A DNA stretch of 64,000 bases, taken from positions 4,717,001 to 4,781,000 of the forward strand of contig OY727095.1 of the NCBI GenBank assembly GCA_963402885.1, read 5' to 3'. Position numbers and translations under genes: made by a program. This document shows, in pieces, positions 30,516 through 42,300 of the stretch. Position 1 is the stretch's first letter; each line of letters starts with the position of its first letter. The notes beneath the pieces were generated by a model. That model was not told the DNA's origin. It saw only the letters and a program-made list of their open reading frames with translations, and did not search any database. This stretch comes from Antedon bifida (lineage: Eukaryota > Echinodermata > Crinoidea > Comatulida > Antedonidae).

Positions 30516-31799
30516 TACACGTAGTTATTCCTTGCGTATTGTAACCAACCCGTATGTTGCAATTCAGGCAATGCCAGAATGTACTTTATTCATAAATATT
30601 CAAAGTGTTTAAAAATATCTTTGTAGCATTGTTAATTCGGAGAATGTGTATCCTTGATGGTTGTGATAACGTACTTATACACAATAGCTGAACTGATGAC
30701 CGTATAAATACATGTATTCCACATTCATCTAGTATTATTAATAATTCATAATGTCATAATTACGGGTACGAGCTAATTTTGATTATTACACGTGGTAACA
30801 ACCTACTTGTAGCATTTTAAATTTTTGTTTATGGACTTTATTTATTTATTTACTAGTATTGATCGGTATTTTTTAACGTTCGTTACTGGATAATTGAAAG
30901 ATTTCTAAATAAATTCAAATCAATCAATCGAACGTAATTATATTTTACCTTAATGACTTCTCCTCAAGCTAAAGTTGGTCTGCAAACGTTTTTAAAAACG
31001 CTTTATTGGTTCAATATAAAAGTTTGTTTTTTTTACTTTTTCTTCGCTTGCCGATTTGATCCAAACATTGCTTCCAATCCATGTACTTTAAAATCACATT
31101 TTAAGCACAGCACAGTTTATAAAGTAAGGAATGCAAATTGCAATTTACTTTTATTCCAAATTTTCATTAAATTTTATTATACACAAAATTATTTTAAAAT
31201 GGACTTTGTATAATAGCAGTTAGGATTTTTTCAATACTTCTAACCATCCATTCATTCATTTAGTTGTACTTAACCTTTTCATAAGAAACAAGTTTGTGTA
31301 AATTCTCTCAAGGTTACATCTAAGAGGTTTTTCATCAACAATCTGTCATGAATTCTATATTTTACAACAAACATATCCTTTACATTAAATTGGTACTCGT
31401 ATTACATGCCGTATTGGTTTTACCGCATGGTAAAAGTTATATTCAATGGTTCTATTGCATTTGCTTTGCTTTTTTGTTATTTTAAGAATTGTGTACAATG
31501 CAAGGCTAATGACTATTGCACGTTTACGAAAACCAATCCCCGTAGCAGCCAAAATTCTAGCACTGCCATTTTGATAATCTCCAGCTTTTGAGACTTCAGT
31601 AAGCTATATTTTGAAGAACTGTTATTCCTTGAAAGCCTGACTGTCCTATTTAACTCTGCTTCGCCTCGTTAAATAGAACAGTCAATCTTTCAACTCATGG
31701 AAATATCAACTCATTCATTATTTGTATTCCTGGTATATCCTATTCTTCTAATCTCATCCGGAGCTCATCGTGCTATGCAGTTTGATTACGTAATTGGGT
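30516..31799. other. intergenic, unassigned
   Basis: AT-rich. One hairpin-like pair (CTGACTGTCCTATTTAAC / GTTAAATAGAACAGTCAA) at about 31639-31685. No gene seen. Confidence 0.55.
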
Positions 31800-32085
31800 C
31801 ACATTTCTTCAGTGCGCCACGATCAGAAACAGATTCGCGCGTTCAAAAGCGGATTATAATGGTGCGGGTTTGTACGCGTGCGTTCAACAAATGATGTCAA
31901 TAACTGTAAGACTTTTGTACACACACGTTCAAATGATGTCAATAATTGTATTGCTTGTACGCGCGCGTTCAAATTATTACAATGTGTTATACCTTGTACG
32001 CGCGCGCTCGATTGATGACAATAATGGTACGGCTTTTGTACGCGCGCGTTCAAATGATGAATTTAACTGTACGAATTTGTTCCTG
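31800..32085. repeat. tandem repeat with (CG)n cores, about 42-bp unit, 5-6 copies
   Basis: Units carry TTGTACGCGCGCGTTCAAAT followed by GATGTCAATAA-like sequence. A lone related core (TGTACGCGCGCGT) sits at 37086-37098. Short frames on both strands are repeat translations. Confidence 0.88.
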
Positions 32086-32549
32086 TAAAACAGAAAACAA
32101 AATTGGGATGATTAGCTTATTTAGTCAGACGATCGACCTAAGCGTTAAAAGCACAGCATCTATTTGAATTAACTAAAGCATTAGGTGTGATGTACAACCT
32201 AACTCAGTCACTTAAGCTAAATAAAATGAATGTTTTAAAAGATGAATGTATTGCGTGTTAAGTAGCATGGCATTACACACTCATTAAGTTATGGTTAAAA
32301 TTCCATAATCCCAAGGACATATCGAGTTGATTATTGTTAACCTAAAACTCATAGCATGTTTTAAATATAAAATATTCACTTTAAAATACTAAATTTTCTC
32401 CAAACTTATTTTTGGCGATCTTCAGTCCCAGTACGTTAATAGAGTACACTTTCAACTTAATTAAGTATGCTTCAAATTAACTACTTAATTAGAACATTAA
32501 ATAGCCTATATTAGCTATAATTTAAACGTTGATATTGTTTGTATTCCAG

Positions 32550-32662
32550 TCTCAATTGGGTCTAAATGTGCTGCTGTTATGATAGTATTAAAAATACGGT
32601 GGAGGATCATCGGAAGGAAAACACAGACCTTTTGGACGGACTTCTTCAAATGACTACGGAAG
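32550..32662 (+). pseudogene. exon-like remnant, possibly cytochrome P450-derived
   Basis: Acceptor-like TTTGTATTCCAG ends at 32549 and donor-like GTAGGC starts at 32663. From 32566 one frame reads MCCCYDSIKNTVEDHRKENT and then DLLDGLLQMTTE. This recalls the short helical segment before the I-helix of some P450s, but a stop (TAA) sits just before the ATG and no companion exon was found. It could be a broken single exon or chance. No function is claimed. Confidence 0.25.
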
Positions 32663-32728
32663 GTAGGCTATTTTTCCATATATATATATATGTGTGTTAA
32701 GGTATTTAATATAAACCTAGGATGTATA

Positions 32729-32851
32729 AAGCTTCGTTCCCACTTGCGACGCAACGCATGGGACGTAGGCCTACACGCAACGCAAGCGAGTTGAACAACC
32801 GTTCGAAAAATCCACTTGTTATTGGTTGCTGCTTGTGTTGCGTTCTAATCG
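32729..32851. mobile_element. family B short element, copy 1
   Basis: AAGCTTCGTTCCCACTTGCG start, ACGCAACGCAAGCGAGTTGA interior, GTGTTGCGTTCTAATC end. It contains one TAGGCCTA insertion-like word at 32766. Confidence 0.65.
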
Positions 32852-33266
32852 AGCATTGTAACTACTCATTAATAAATATAATAAAAGGAGGAAAATTGAA
32901 ATGTTGACACTTGTTCGAACATCTCTTGTAACCCGCAACATTAGCTAGATTAAAGACTGATGCTTAATATCAAGGAATATTTGTAATCTCGCTCTTCCTT
33001 GTTAATACAAATATTATAATACAGGATGTCTGCATATCAGAAAAATTCCTGGTTCAAATCTTGATTAGGGCGGCCTTTTCTCATTTCCATAGGTTTTTGC
33101 AGCTTATAAATTATGATTTCTTTCCAGTATAATCAGTGGGCGGTTCCAACGCCTGTCAAATTAAATGTATAGTAAAATTAGTCCTAACGAAAGAATACCT
33201 TTTTCAGAAAGTTTGGCACTTTCCCTCTGGCAGTTTTACTTTACCATTTTGATTTAGCTTTTTTCT

Positions 33267-33578
33267 CCATTGAGATACAGCCACTGATACCCACAGCATT
33301 GTCATTTTTACAGTGCTTATTTTATTTGTATCTCCATTGAGATCCAGCCACTGATACCCACAGCATTGTCATTTTTCAGTGCTTATTTCATTTGTATCTC
33401 TATTGAGATACAGCCACTGATACCCACAGCATTGTCATTTTTCAGTGCTTATTTCGTTTGTATCTCTATTGAGATCCAGCCATTGATACCCACAGCATTG
33501 TCATTTGTCAGTGCTTATTTCATTTGTATCTCTATTGAGATACAGCCACTGATACCCACATCATTGTCATTTTACAAT
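33267..33578. repeat. 66-bp tandem repeat, about 5 copies
   Basis: Unit begins TCTCCATTGAGATACAGCCA and includes CACAGCATTGTCATTTTTCA. The unit is a multiple of three and lacks stops in one frame, giving a 22-residue periodic frame that I do not treat as a gene. Confidence 0.9.
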
Positions 33579-36066
33579 TGTTATATTATTACATAAGAGT
33601 ACAGTGTATCATCATTAGATATTCGTAATTACATATATTCCTCCTCGTTGAATTTTCTTATAAAGCACCGATTTGATCTCATTGATCTCTCTACAATATT
33701 AATCAAATATTAATTTGAAAATCGAGCCATTAATATTGTATTTGGATGAATAACTCCTCGGTAGTTACTTGGTAATTTATAGATATTATTAAACTCAATT
33801 CGTCTAAGTGACGTTTAATGAAATAATGATCAAAGGAGGTAGAAAACCATTATTTAAATTATCTTAATTATAATAACTTTCATATTTACGCTTGTTAAAC
33901 ATTAAGACGTTAATTTTACGCAAATTATCACGTTCGATTTTATAAGCGAATATCTACCATATTCTTTTGTTGAGAATTAGGTTTAGACCTATTTCGTTTA
34001 AATGGGAATTGTATTTTGTGTTAATTCAATTGTTTGCGGTGGGGTAACTTCAATTACCACGGAATACTAATTTGGACCTATTTGAAATTTGTTTATTCTA
34101 AGCCCAGATTTCAGTACATTTCGCAATTGATTCTGGTCATATAGTCCACTACCTTATTTTAATCTATATAATTATAACGTTTACACATAATAAAACGAGG
34201 GAAGAGTGACTTTTAAAATGTATAAATGTGATTTACAACATGCACGTCCTTAACCATCCACAACAAAAACAAAATCATGCAAGTTAATGTGTGATTTTTC
34301 ATCATTTTGAGTGATAAGTACCAACGCTATGTCAAACTCGTTGTAGAATGTTGTATATATTATATGCAGTAACTGTTTATGATTGTATGTTGTATTCTGG
34401 CTCTAGAGATAATAATTGATTATTTAACTTACCTAATAATTATTTCAGGGGGAAAAGATATTGGAATTCAGTAAACTTCAGATTTAACGATTCGTTTATC
34501 GGTAGGCCTATACATCGTAAAGTGAATTCTGTAAACAAAAGGAACAGACTAAGAATCTATTTATTAGTTCATACTTAAAAAATTACTAAGTGGACAAAAG
34601 TTCGAGCCCCCTCTATTTGAATTGTAATTACAAAGATAACAATTTTGATTTATTTGTTATTTTTTATACTGCAGTTGATGCAGTAACTACATTTTTTACT
34701 GCGTTATATAATGATTTTTAGTTTCAATATAGAAGTTTATGAGACATTCATAATGAATATCTTGCAAAATGATTGCAAAAACCGGTTAAACAAAATCTAG
34801 TTACTGCAGCAACTGCAGTAGAGTAATGTTCCCATGGTCCTTTACCTAGTTATCATGTGGCATGATTTTGTAACATATCTGTGTGGTAGTAATACATTAA
34901 ATCAAATATAGTTTCTTCGATCACATTCTACCGCGCGATAAAGGTTTATACATTAATTGACATATATATCCCGGATATAAAATGAAATGAATTCCAAAAA
35001 AAAATCCCAAAGGCGCTCTTCACGATTCATTAAGTTTATGCTTTTAGTCTGGGGTTTAAAGTAATAACGTCTTTGATTCTGCCGCACCTATTGTTTATTT
35101 TCTTCGATTCAGAGTCTTTGGTAAATCACGCACTCAATCAAAATGATTCGATAATTAAAGTCTTTAAGAATCAACATTACATTTAAATCTAACCAGGTAT
35201 GTTAATTAATATTTTACTTATCGACTCTAGAAAAACCTGAATGTAATTAGTCGTTCTTGTGTATTCTTTATTACTGTAGCCGAATAGTTGCAAAACGAGT
35301 TAATTAGAGAAATCATTAGCGAGTGACGCGTCGACAGTATTGATTAACGCACATGAATACATCTGAAACGCGTCGCATCGATGACGCTATATAAACGATA
35401 AATTTTATTTGGTGACGTCAACTTTGAAAGTGTAAAGCATTGGTGGAGGTGATAGTGGATGAATCAATTTAGTGCCTCGAAACTCATACGCCTGGTCTTC
35501 AATGAAACGTATAATAATTGTTATAACATGTTAATATTAATCGCAACATCGTTCATTTCTTAAATATCATTTTATAAATTATGTCTACGTTTTTATAATT
35601 ATTTCCAATGGTTAGGCCTACTGTAAACTTTTATTGGCGCATGCGCAAAGCATTCATCTCCAATCAGCCGTAACACTAAATACATCAGTCCCAAGTTTCG
35701 AGCTTACTCAAGCGTAGCAAAATGAAACATCACAGAGCCATTAGCTTTCGAGAGTCTACTTTTTGTGGTATCCAATTCGTTAACATTGGATAATAGTGAG
35801 ACTGCGCAAGAACATTTTATCAACGAAATCTTTTCATTTTGACGCAGCTTACAAGAGATGGAGTACGTAACCAGGCTTTGTTAAAAGATAAATTTACTGA
35901 ACAATTAAATACTGGGATTTTTTTTTCTTCTTTGGGCTTGATCAGTTCAGAACCTCGTCCTGTTTGGAATAAATCGCCGGATATTATTATTATATCTATT
36001 CAATTTCTTATAAATTGAATTTTCAGAGTTGATATTTTTTATATTTGTTTGTTAAGTTTGGTGAAT
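33579..36066. other. upstream region of the TRPC-like gene
   Basis: Unique AT-rich sequence without repeats I can name, becoming slightly richer in CG after 35300. It presumably holds the TRPC promoter and 5' UTR; candidate motifs lie at 35630-35670. Confidence 0.5.
35630..35670 (+). promoter_or_regulatory. candidate TRPC promoter motifs (NRF1-like palindrome, CCAAT boxes)
   Basis: GCGCATGCGC at 35637-35646, preceded by an inverted CCAAT (ATTGG) and followed by CCAAT at 35660-35664, about 400 bp before the TRPC start codon. The grouping looks like a TATA-less promoter. Similar GCATGCGC words occur elsewhere in the intron (near 38604 and 40790), so this is tentative. Confidence 0.35.
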
Positions 36067-36307
36067 ATGCAGGATTATATGGATTCCGAGATTGATGATG
36101 CGGCGGAGGCACGGAGTATCAGCTCATGTCCGAGGGTACGCATTATCGACATTGCAGGAATGGAAAAGCTATTTTTGGCCGCGGCTGAGAAAGGGGACAA
36201 GAAAGCGATTCTATATGCGTTGGATAATGCTCCTGATTTGAACATCAACTGCGTCGACAGAGAGGGTCGCAGTGCTCTCATCATTGCAATCAACAATGGC
36301 AATTCTG
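36067..36307 (+). CDS. TRPC-like exon 1 (start codon and first ankyrin repeats)
   Basis: Start chosen at ATG 36067, the first ATG in the open frame. Upstream in-frame codons TTG and GTG are not plausible eukaryotic starts. Donor GTGAGT at 36308, leaving one base. It encodes MQDYMDSEIDDAAEARSISS, then the ankyrin start. Slightly higher GC than its surroundings. Confidence 0.88.
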
Positions 36308-39300
36308 GTGAGTACGATAGTTTTTATTTGTAGGTCTAATTAAATCTACCCGCTTATTTGTAAGAATTTCGTGCTCGGGTAAGAAAGGTTTATCATAATG
36401 CTTACGAAAGCCCCCGTATCGTCTGCCATGTATGTAGGACGTCGTCGTGAACGAACGCGCAATGATCGTCGTCCGATAAATCATAATTGATACCGGATTA
36501 CAGCGCACTGCATCTTTGATTTACGACTTTTCGATTCGAAAACCGCCTATTTGTGTTTTGCAATTTGGAACACCACCATATAAAATAGTATGCATACTTT
36601 TTATGAGAATTGGCAGTTTATTCGCGCACTTATGTGAACAGCGCGTGGCTCTCTCTTAACAATGCACTAGTTTTTGAAACACAAACGATGCATGCGGTTC
36701 ATATACAGGAAACAACGGAATCGTGACTTCATCCTGTATCTTTTGGTCACGTCTGTATGTCGATTTGTCCGATATCTTAAATTTGAAACATTGTGTCTAC
36801 CTTGCGTGTTTTTGTGTTAGTTAATTTAACTTGATTGTTTAAATAGGTCAATACAAGTAAAGCTACTCTACTATATGTTGATTTGAAATTATATTAATAA
36901 TTGATTGATTTGCACGTGCCACAACTGAGAGTAGTAACATAATACTAAGAGCAACGTACTCTAAATGCATCGACACTGCACTATATATAACTTACGGAAT
37001 GCAAATTCTTCAACACATTTTAATGTTAATACAAAATTAATTTGACTAAATCGTAAAGTGAAACCACGGAGAACACAACATTGATTGTACGCGCGCGTCC
37101 ATAAGCTGATACAATATTTCATGGCGCGTCAGCTTTCCGCCTCTTTGCAGTGTCTCAACGGCAAGTTGTCTGCTGAAACTTTTTTTTTCTGTTGTCCATT
37201 TTACGCGACTGATTTTACCATGACGTAGTTTTCCATTCGTTGCGTTGCTTTTTACAGGATTATTAGAAAGCATAATGTGCCAAAAGTATGGTACACTCTA
37301 AAATATTTTCACTCCTTGAGGGGAGAAATGCACTGGTACGCACCAAACTTTGTTGAAGGTAGGGCTAAAGTGATGTACCCGTGTAACTGTTTACTTCTAG
37401 GTTGGTCCTCATGTTATGCTCTGTATTTGTATGACATTTGATGAAATAAATGTTTTCTGAATTGTTGAATTGACACTAGAATATTTTGAAACCAATGCTT
37501 AATTCCAGTTTTTATTTTATTTAAATTTCTTCTTCTAAATTATATCGGAAACTGATCATGATACTGTTCAGTCATCAGTCATCATTTTCACTTGTTTCAT
37601 TAACAATCTTATATTCCTTTTAAGTCCTCAATAATATCCATTAGTATAAATATAGAATGATAAAGTGATTATTTAATGTAATATTTATTTTACTAACGAT
37701 AATTTTAATCAGTTAACCTAGTTGTGTGTTAGAAAAAACCTAATTCCATAATTTTAAATGAATTCTTTAACACGATTACTTTGTTAAAGTAGTTACATGA
37801 AGGTACACAAAATCCATTAGTAAGTTCTATCCAGATAGTAATTTTTTTACAACATTTTGTCATGTTTAAAAAACAACTTTCTTCGACAAATTGCTATTGT
37901 TGGACCTGCATTTTGGATAGACCTACTTTTTGGTAGACATTGGTAACAGACGTAGCACAGAAACAAATCACATTAAAAAAGAGGTTAAATACAATATTAT
38001 ACACAACAACGTTCTTCGATAAATTGCTTTATATTGTTGGACCTGCGTTTTTGGTAGACCTACTTTTTGGTAGACTCCATTAAATGTCGTTGTTCTGGTG
38101 AAAGATGTAGCACAGAGACAAATCCTATCCAAAAAGAGGTTAAATACAAAATTATAAAATTTTGCATAGAAAAGAAGATTTTTATTGCTTACAACAGCAG
38201 AATCCATCAGGATTCTCAACGTTAATGAAACCATACATAGATGATAAAGATACCTTGAAATAGTTGTGCTCTTAACAGAACAAAATGAAGCGCCAGTCAC
38301 GTCATGTGTATATTACAATTATTCATTCCTCTTTATTCATTCACTTTGAATTACAATTACATTAAAAACACGTCTTCCTGAATATTTTACATGTCAAATG
38401 AACTAGACAAGAAATAAAATATTTAAATTCAGAATTAGTATACGCTTTGCTATTGAGTTTATCTTGTTCGGCCTTCAGAACACGATGTTAGAGAGTTTGA
38501 GACGGCAGACGATCACCTTTGACCTACGCAGAGTGTTGTCGGTTGTCGCCTGGACATAAAAACCGCCAAAACTGTGTCGAAGAATCAAATCTCAACTTCA
38601 CCGCATGCGCACAATGAATTTTGATTTTGAGTTCTACAGTTAGTAGGTCGTCGATAGTTTCAATCAAAAGCTTACGATTACGGATTCCGGAATTCCCACC
38701 ATAAATAAACATAATTAAATGTCACTCTTTGAATTATTTGGTTGCTTATTTTTTTTCTAAACTTTTTGTTTTTGTTCCTATTGTTACCAAAACCTAGTTC
38801 GGCAAATTGTGCTTGAGTTGACTAAAGTCAGTCAGCTAGAGGGCGATATTGTTTAAGATGTTTCGTTTGTAAAAATTTAGATCTTACAATTGCCAATAAT
38901 CAGATCTTCATTAGGCCTAACTGACTCTTCAATTTTTACCCTCGGCGATACTTACTGTGATCAACAATTCAATTGCCTCGTCGTTTATAACGTACGTGCG
39001 TGTAGGCCTAACATCCATCCGGTAGCGTCTAACATTAACAAAATGTATCAGGCTCGAAAATGAAATTTTCCAACGTTTTATTGTAAATGAAGTTTTCACT
39101 TTATTGTACGATTTGAACGTTATAAGTAACGATAAATATGATAGTCAAAAGCAAAACAAATTAAGATATAACCATCTTATTGGAAATCCATAATTCATGT
39201 CGTGCAATTAACAGCAATGTTCAGAAATATTCAAAATTTGATCCGTAATTTACACGTTGTACGTAAACGGAGTGGACGATTCTAGAGCTTAGTTCAACTG

Positions 39301-42300
39301 ATGATTAAAAATGGCAAAATGTCTTGTAAAGTTCGTGTTAACATTCATAAGAGTGTTTGCTCTAGGGGATATACAGTTGATACTTGTTAACCTTTTTTTT
39401 AATGTCCTTTATTTATTCGGCTTGTATTGCACGCGAAGTTTTTCTTTCCTCATAGACACAGGAGCCCTTTGCCGACTTTTTTTATCAATCTACCTTACAG
39501 TAGTGTACAATTGACCTACTATAACACGTTGTACTCGCGTGTATTGTTCTAGTGAATTTCGAAGAATACGATTCTGGAGTATGCTTTGATGATACAGTAA
39601 GCACACGCATTATTGATCATTATTCAATTCATCAATACAAATCATTTTTTTGCCTTTCCCTCTTACTTTTACTTTAAACATTTGGCAATCGTTATCTTTA
39701 GAGAGTTTGTGTAGGTCTATCAGAGAAAAGATCGAGTTTGATAAAAAAAAAAAGTGTTGTGCCTAAATATTGTAGTGATACGCCCAAATATGGTAGTGAT
39801 ATGACATCAACATCACATTTTGTTGTCACATACAATTTGATAGTGTAGACAGAACTTTAAATTAGGGAGGCAAATGTAATCTGCATTTGGAGTTTCAAGG
39901 TAGCAGACTATTGCAACAAACCCTGCATGATCTGATTTGACATTTGTGATCAATACATTTAGTAATTGAGGTTTAATCTGTAGATTGTAGGTCTGTAAAA
40001 TTGACAAAATCATGAATAATTCGCACGTGATATATGTTAACATGCATGCAGCTGCCTAAAGCCAATATAATATAATGACATGATGATGTTCAGGCAGCAC
40101 CTGGCAGCTCATCGTGCATCAATTGCTTTATCATCGGCAAATTCTTAATACAGTGTCACATTATGTGTCACATGTGACGCCTGTATTATGTTGAGGTTAG
40201 AGTATTGTATGAAGATTAAAACTTAAGCTTAATAAAAATGTTGATTGGTGATGTTAATCTTCATATAGCCGGTTACAATTAAAGATAGAAAGATACCCGA
40301 GTCTTAGTGCTGTATCTCCACATACTACAATATTTGCTCAGTATCATTTGGTAATACAGCATCTCATTTGTATCACATGTGGAGCCTGTATCATGGTACT
40401 AGGACATGCACATGTGATGTTGTATTACATAATACTGGAGAAATCTATATACAGTACTGAACATCGGTATACAGTTTTCCACGTAAGGCCTAATTGAAAA
40501 AATACTTTTCAGTGAAGGATCCATTCCAGGATAAATAAGTGAGGCTCAAGGCCTAAACATTTTGAAATGAGTACTCAACTTAAATTCATAGACCTACTGC
40601 ATTGCTTCCTGCACCTTTGAATTCGCCTATGCGTTAATACCAACCAAATCTGGAATATTCCACATTATACCGATGAAGTATTAATACCGCCAATGACATG
40701 GTTTTATCGATTGTAGGCCTATCAGCAAATTGTGAAATTCATAAAATGTATGCGAAGACAAATCGTTATACTGTATTATTAGTGCGCATGCGTAACGAAA
40801 ATATCGTATTCGTGTTTTTATCGATTGCACTACTGAACAATAATTCTATATATTAAAAAGTTTATCTTTCCCATGTTTTGTTCCTAATTACTTAATTTCC
40901 CTTCCCTTATACTTTTGTTGTCCCTAGTGGAAGCAGCCATCTTTATTCTTCATGCATGATTTAACATTCTTTATGCAGGATTTAACATTCTTTTTAATAT
41001 CTTGAATTAGGCTACAGGTAATTTTCTATTTCTATTTATACTTTCCTTAATATTTAACAAATACAATAGAGAAGTGTCTTGGTTTTTCAATATTATTACT
41101 GTAATTTCCTATTTCTCTAATTGGGACATTGACTTTCCCTTACTCATTAAAACAAAACTCAAGTTAATTATCATTAGGTATACTACTAATTCTTTAAATC
41201 ATCCATTTCGTTTATTCTGTCAGACTCAATTACTAATCCAGGATTTTGGTTATCCTATTGCCTATAATTATTCACCCCTATCCAGGGAGTTGTTAATTAA
41301 CTCCCTGGAACATCTATTCATTAAGTTTCTTAAAAACTCTTCCAATCGTGCTTAAGGTTAAACACTTAATGATAGGAACTGGTAAAAATGTGATATGAAT
41401 TAATACCTAGGCTTACTGCCGAGTTATTTCCGGATGAACAACCTTAAAGATTACTTATTTTTGGTTGATAGTTTACGCACGTGTGCTGTGAATTCCTTGA
41501 TGAAACCCAATCGCACATCTGCAGTTTAAGCGCTATATTTATATTTCGATCGTGAACTCAATTCATAAGTTTGCAAGAACACTTCGGTCTTTTAAAATCC
41601 ATTAACACCGAAACCTGATTGCATTTATTGAAGACAAATCTAGAAGCCTGCAGTATTATAGAAATAGAAGTGCTTCAAAATGTCAAAATTAATTTATTCA
41701 ATGATAAAAATCAGCAAATATTCGTATTAACAGCCAATCGTCCATTGCCGCACTCAATAAAAACCTTACATGATTACAGCGTTCAATGACATTACAAAAT
41801 TACTTTTAATATAAACTCTAGTTGATATAATCTTCAAATTTCAATTTGAAATTTGGTAAAACAACTCTGTCTATGTCTACACTTTCAAAACCGAATATGG
41901 TGGCGATATGCCCAAATATGGTAGTGATATGACATCATCATGCACATATGGCCACATCACATTTTTTTTGTCACATAAAGTTTGATAGTGTAGACAGAGC
42001 TTAGAATATATTTGGTAGTAACCAAGACATTCATGCACGTTGAACGCAGTTAATTGGTGCAAGTTTGTGTTTTATTGGTGAAATGATTTCCTTTCCAACC
42101 ATCAGATAAGTCGGTTTATTTAATTTATTTATGAAATTTGTGTTGCTGATTGGAATTTAATAAACTGATTAAATTAAATTGAAAGAATTGTTTTTTCAAC
42201 AGAATTGCTTATAGGTCAGGATTTCTTGGTTCTAATGAAATATGTATGAAGGTTGTTTCAATAAATGGTGTTGATGACAGACAATAAACTATAAACACGG

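Noticed and set aside
36049-36066. Upstream start for the TRPC gene at a TTG codon
   Set aside because: Non-ATG start is not expected here; the ATG at 36067 is the first in the frame.
41074-41355. 93-codon forward frame with protein-like look
   Set aside because: No motif recognised, no start context; overlaps a short palindrome. A database search would settle it.
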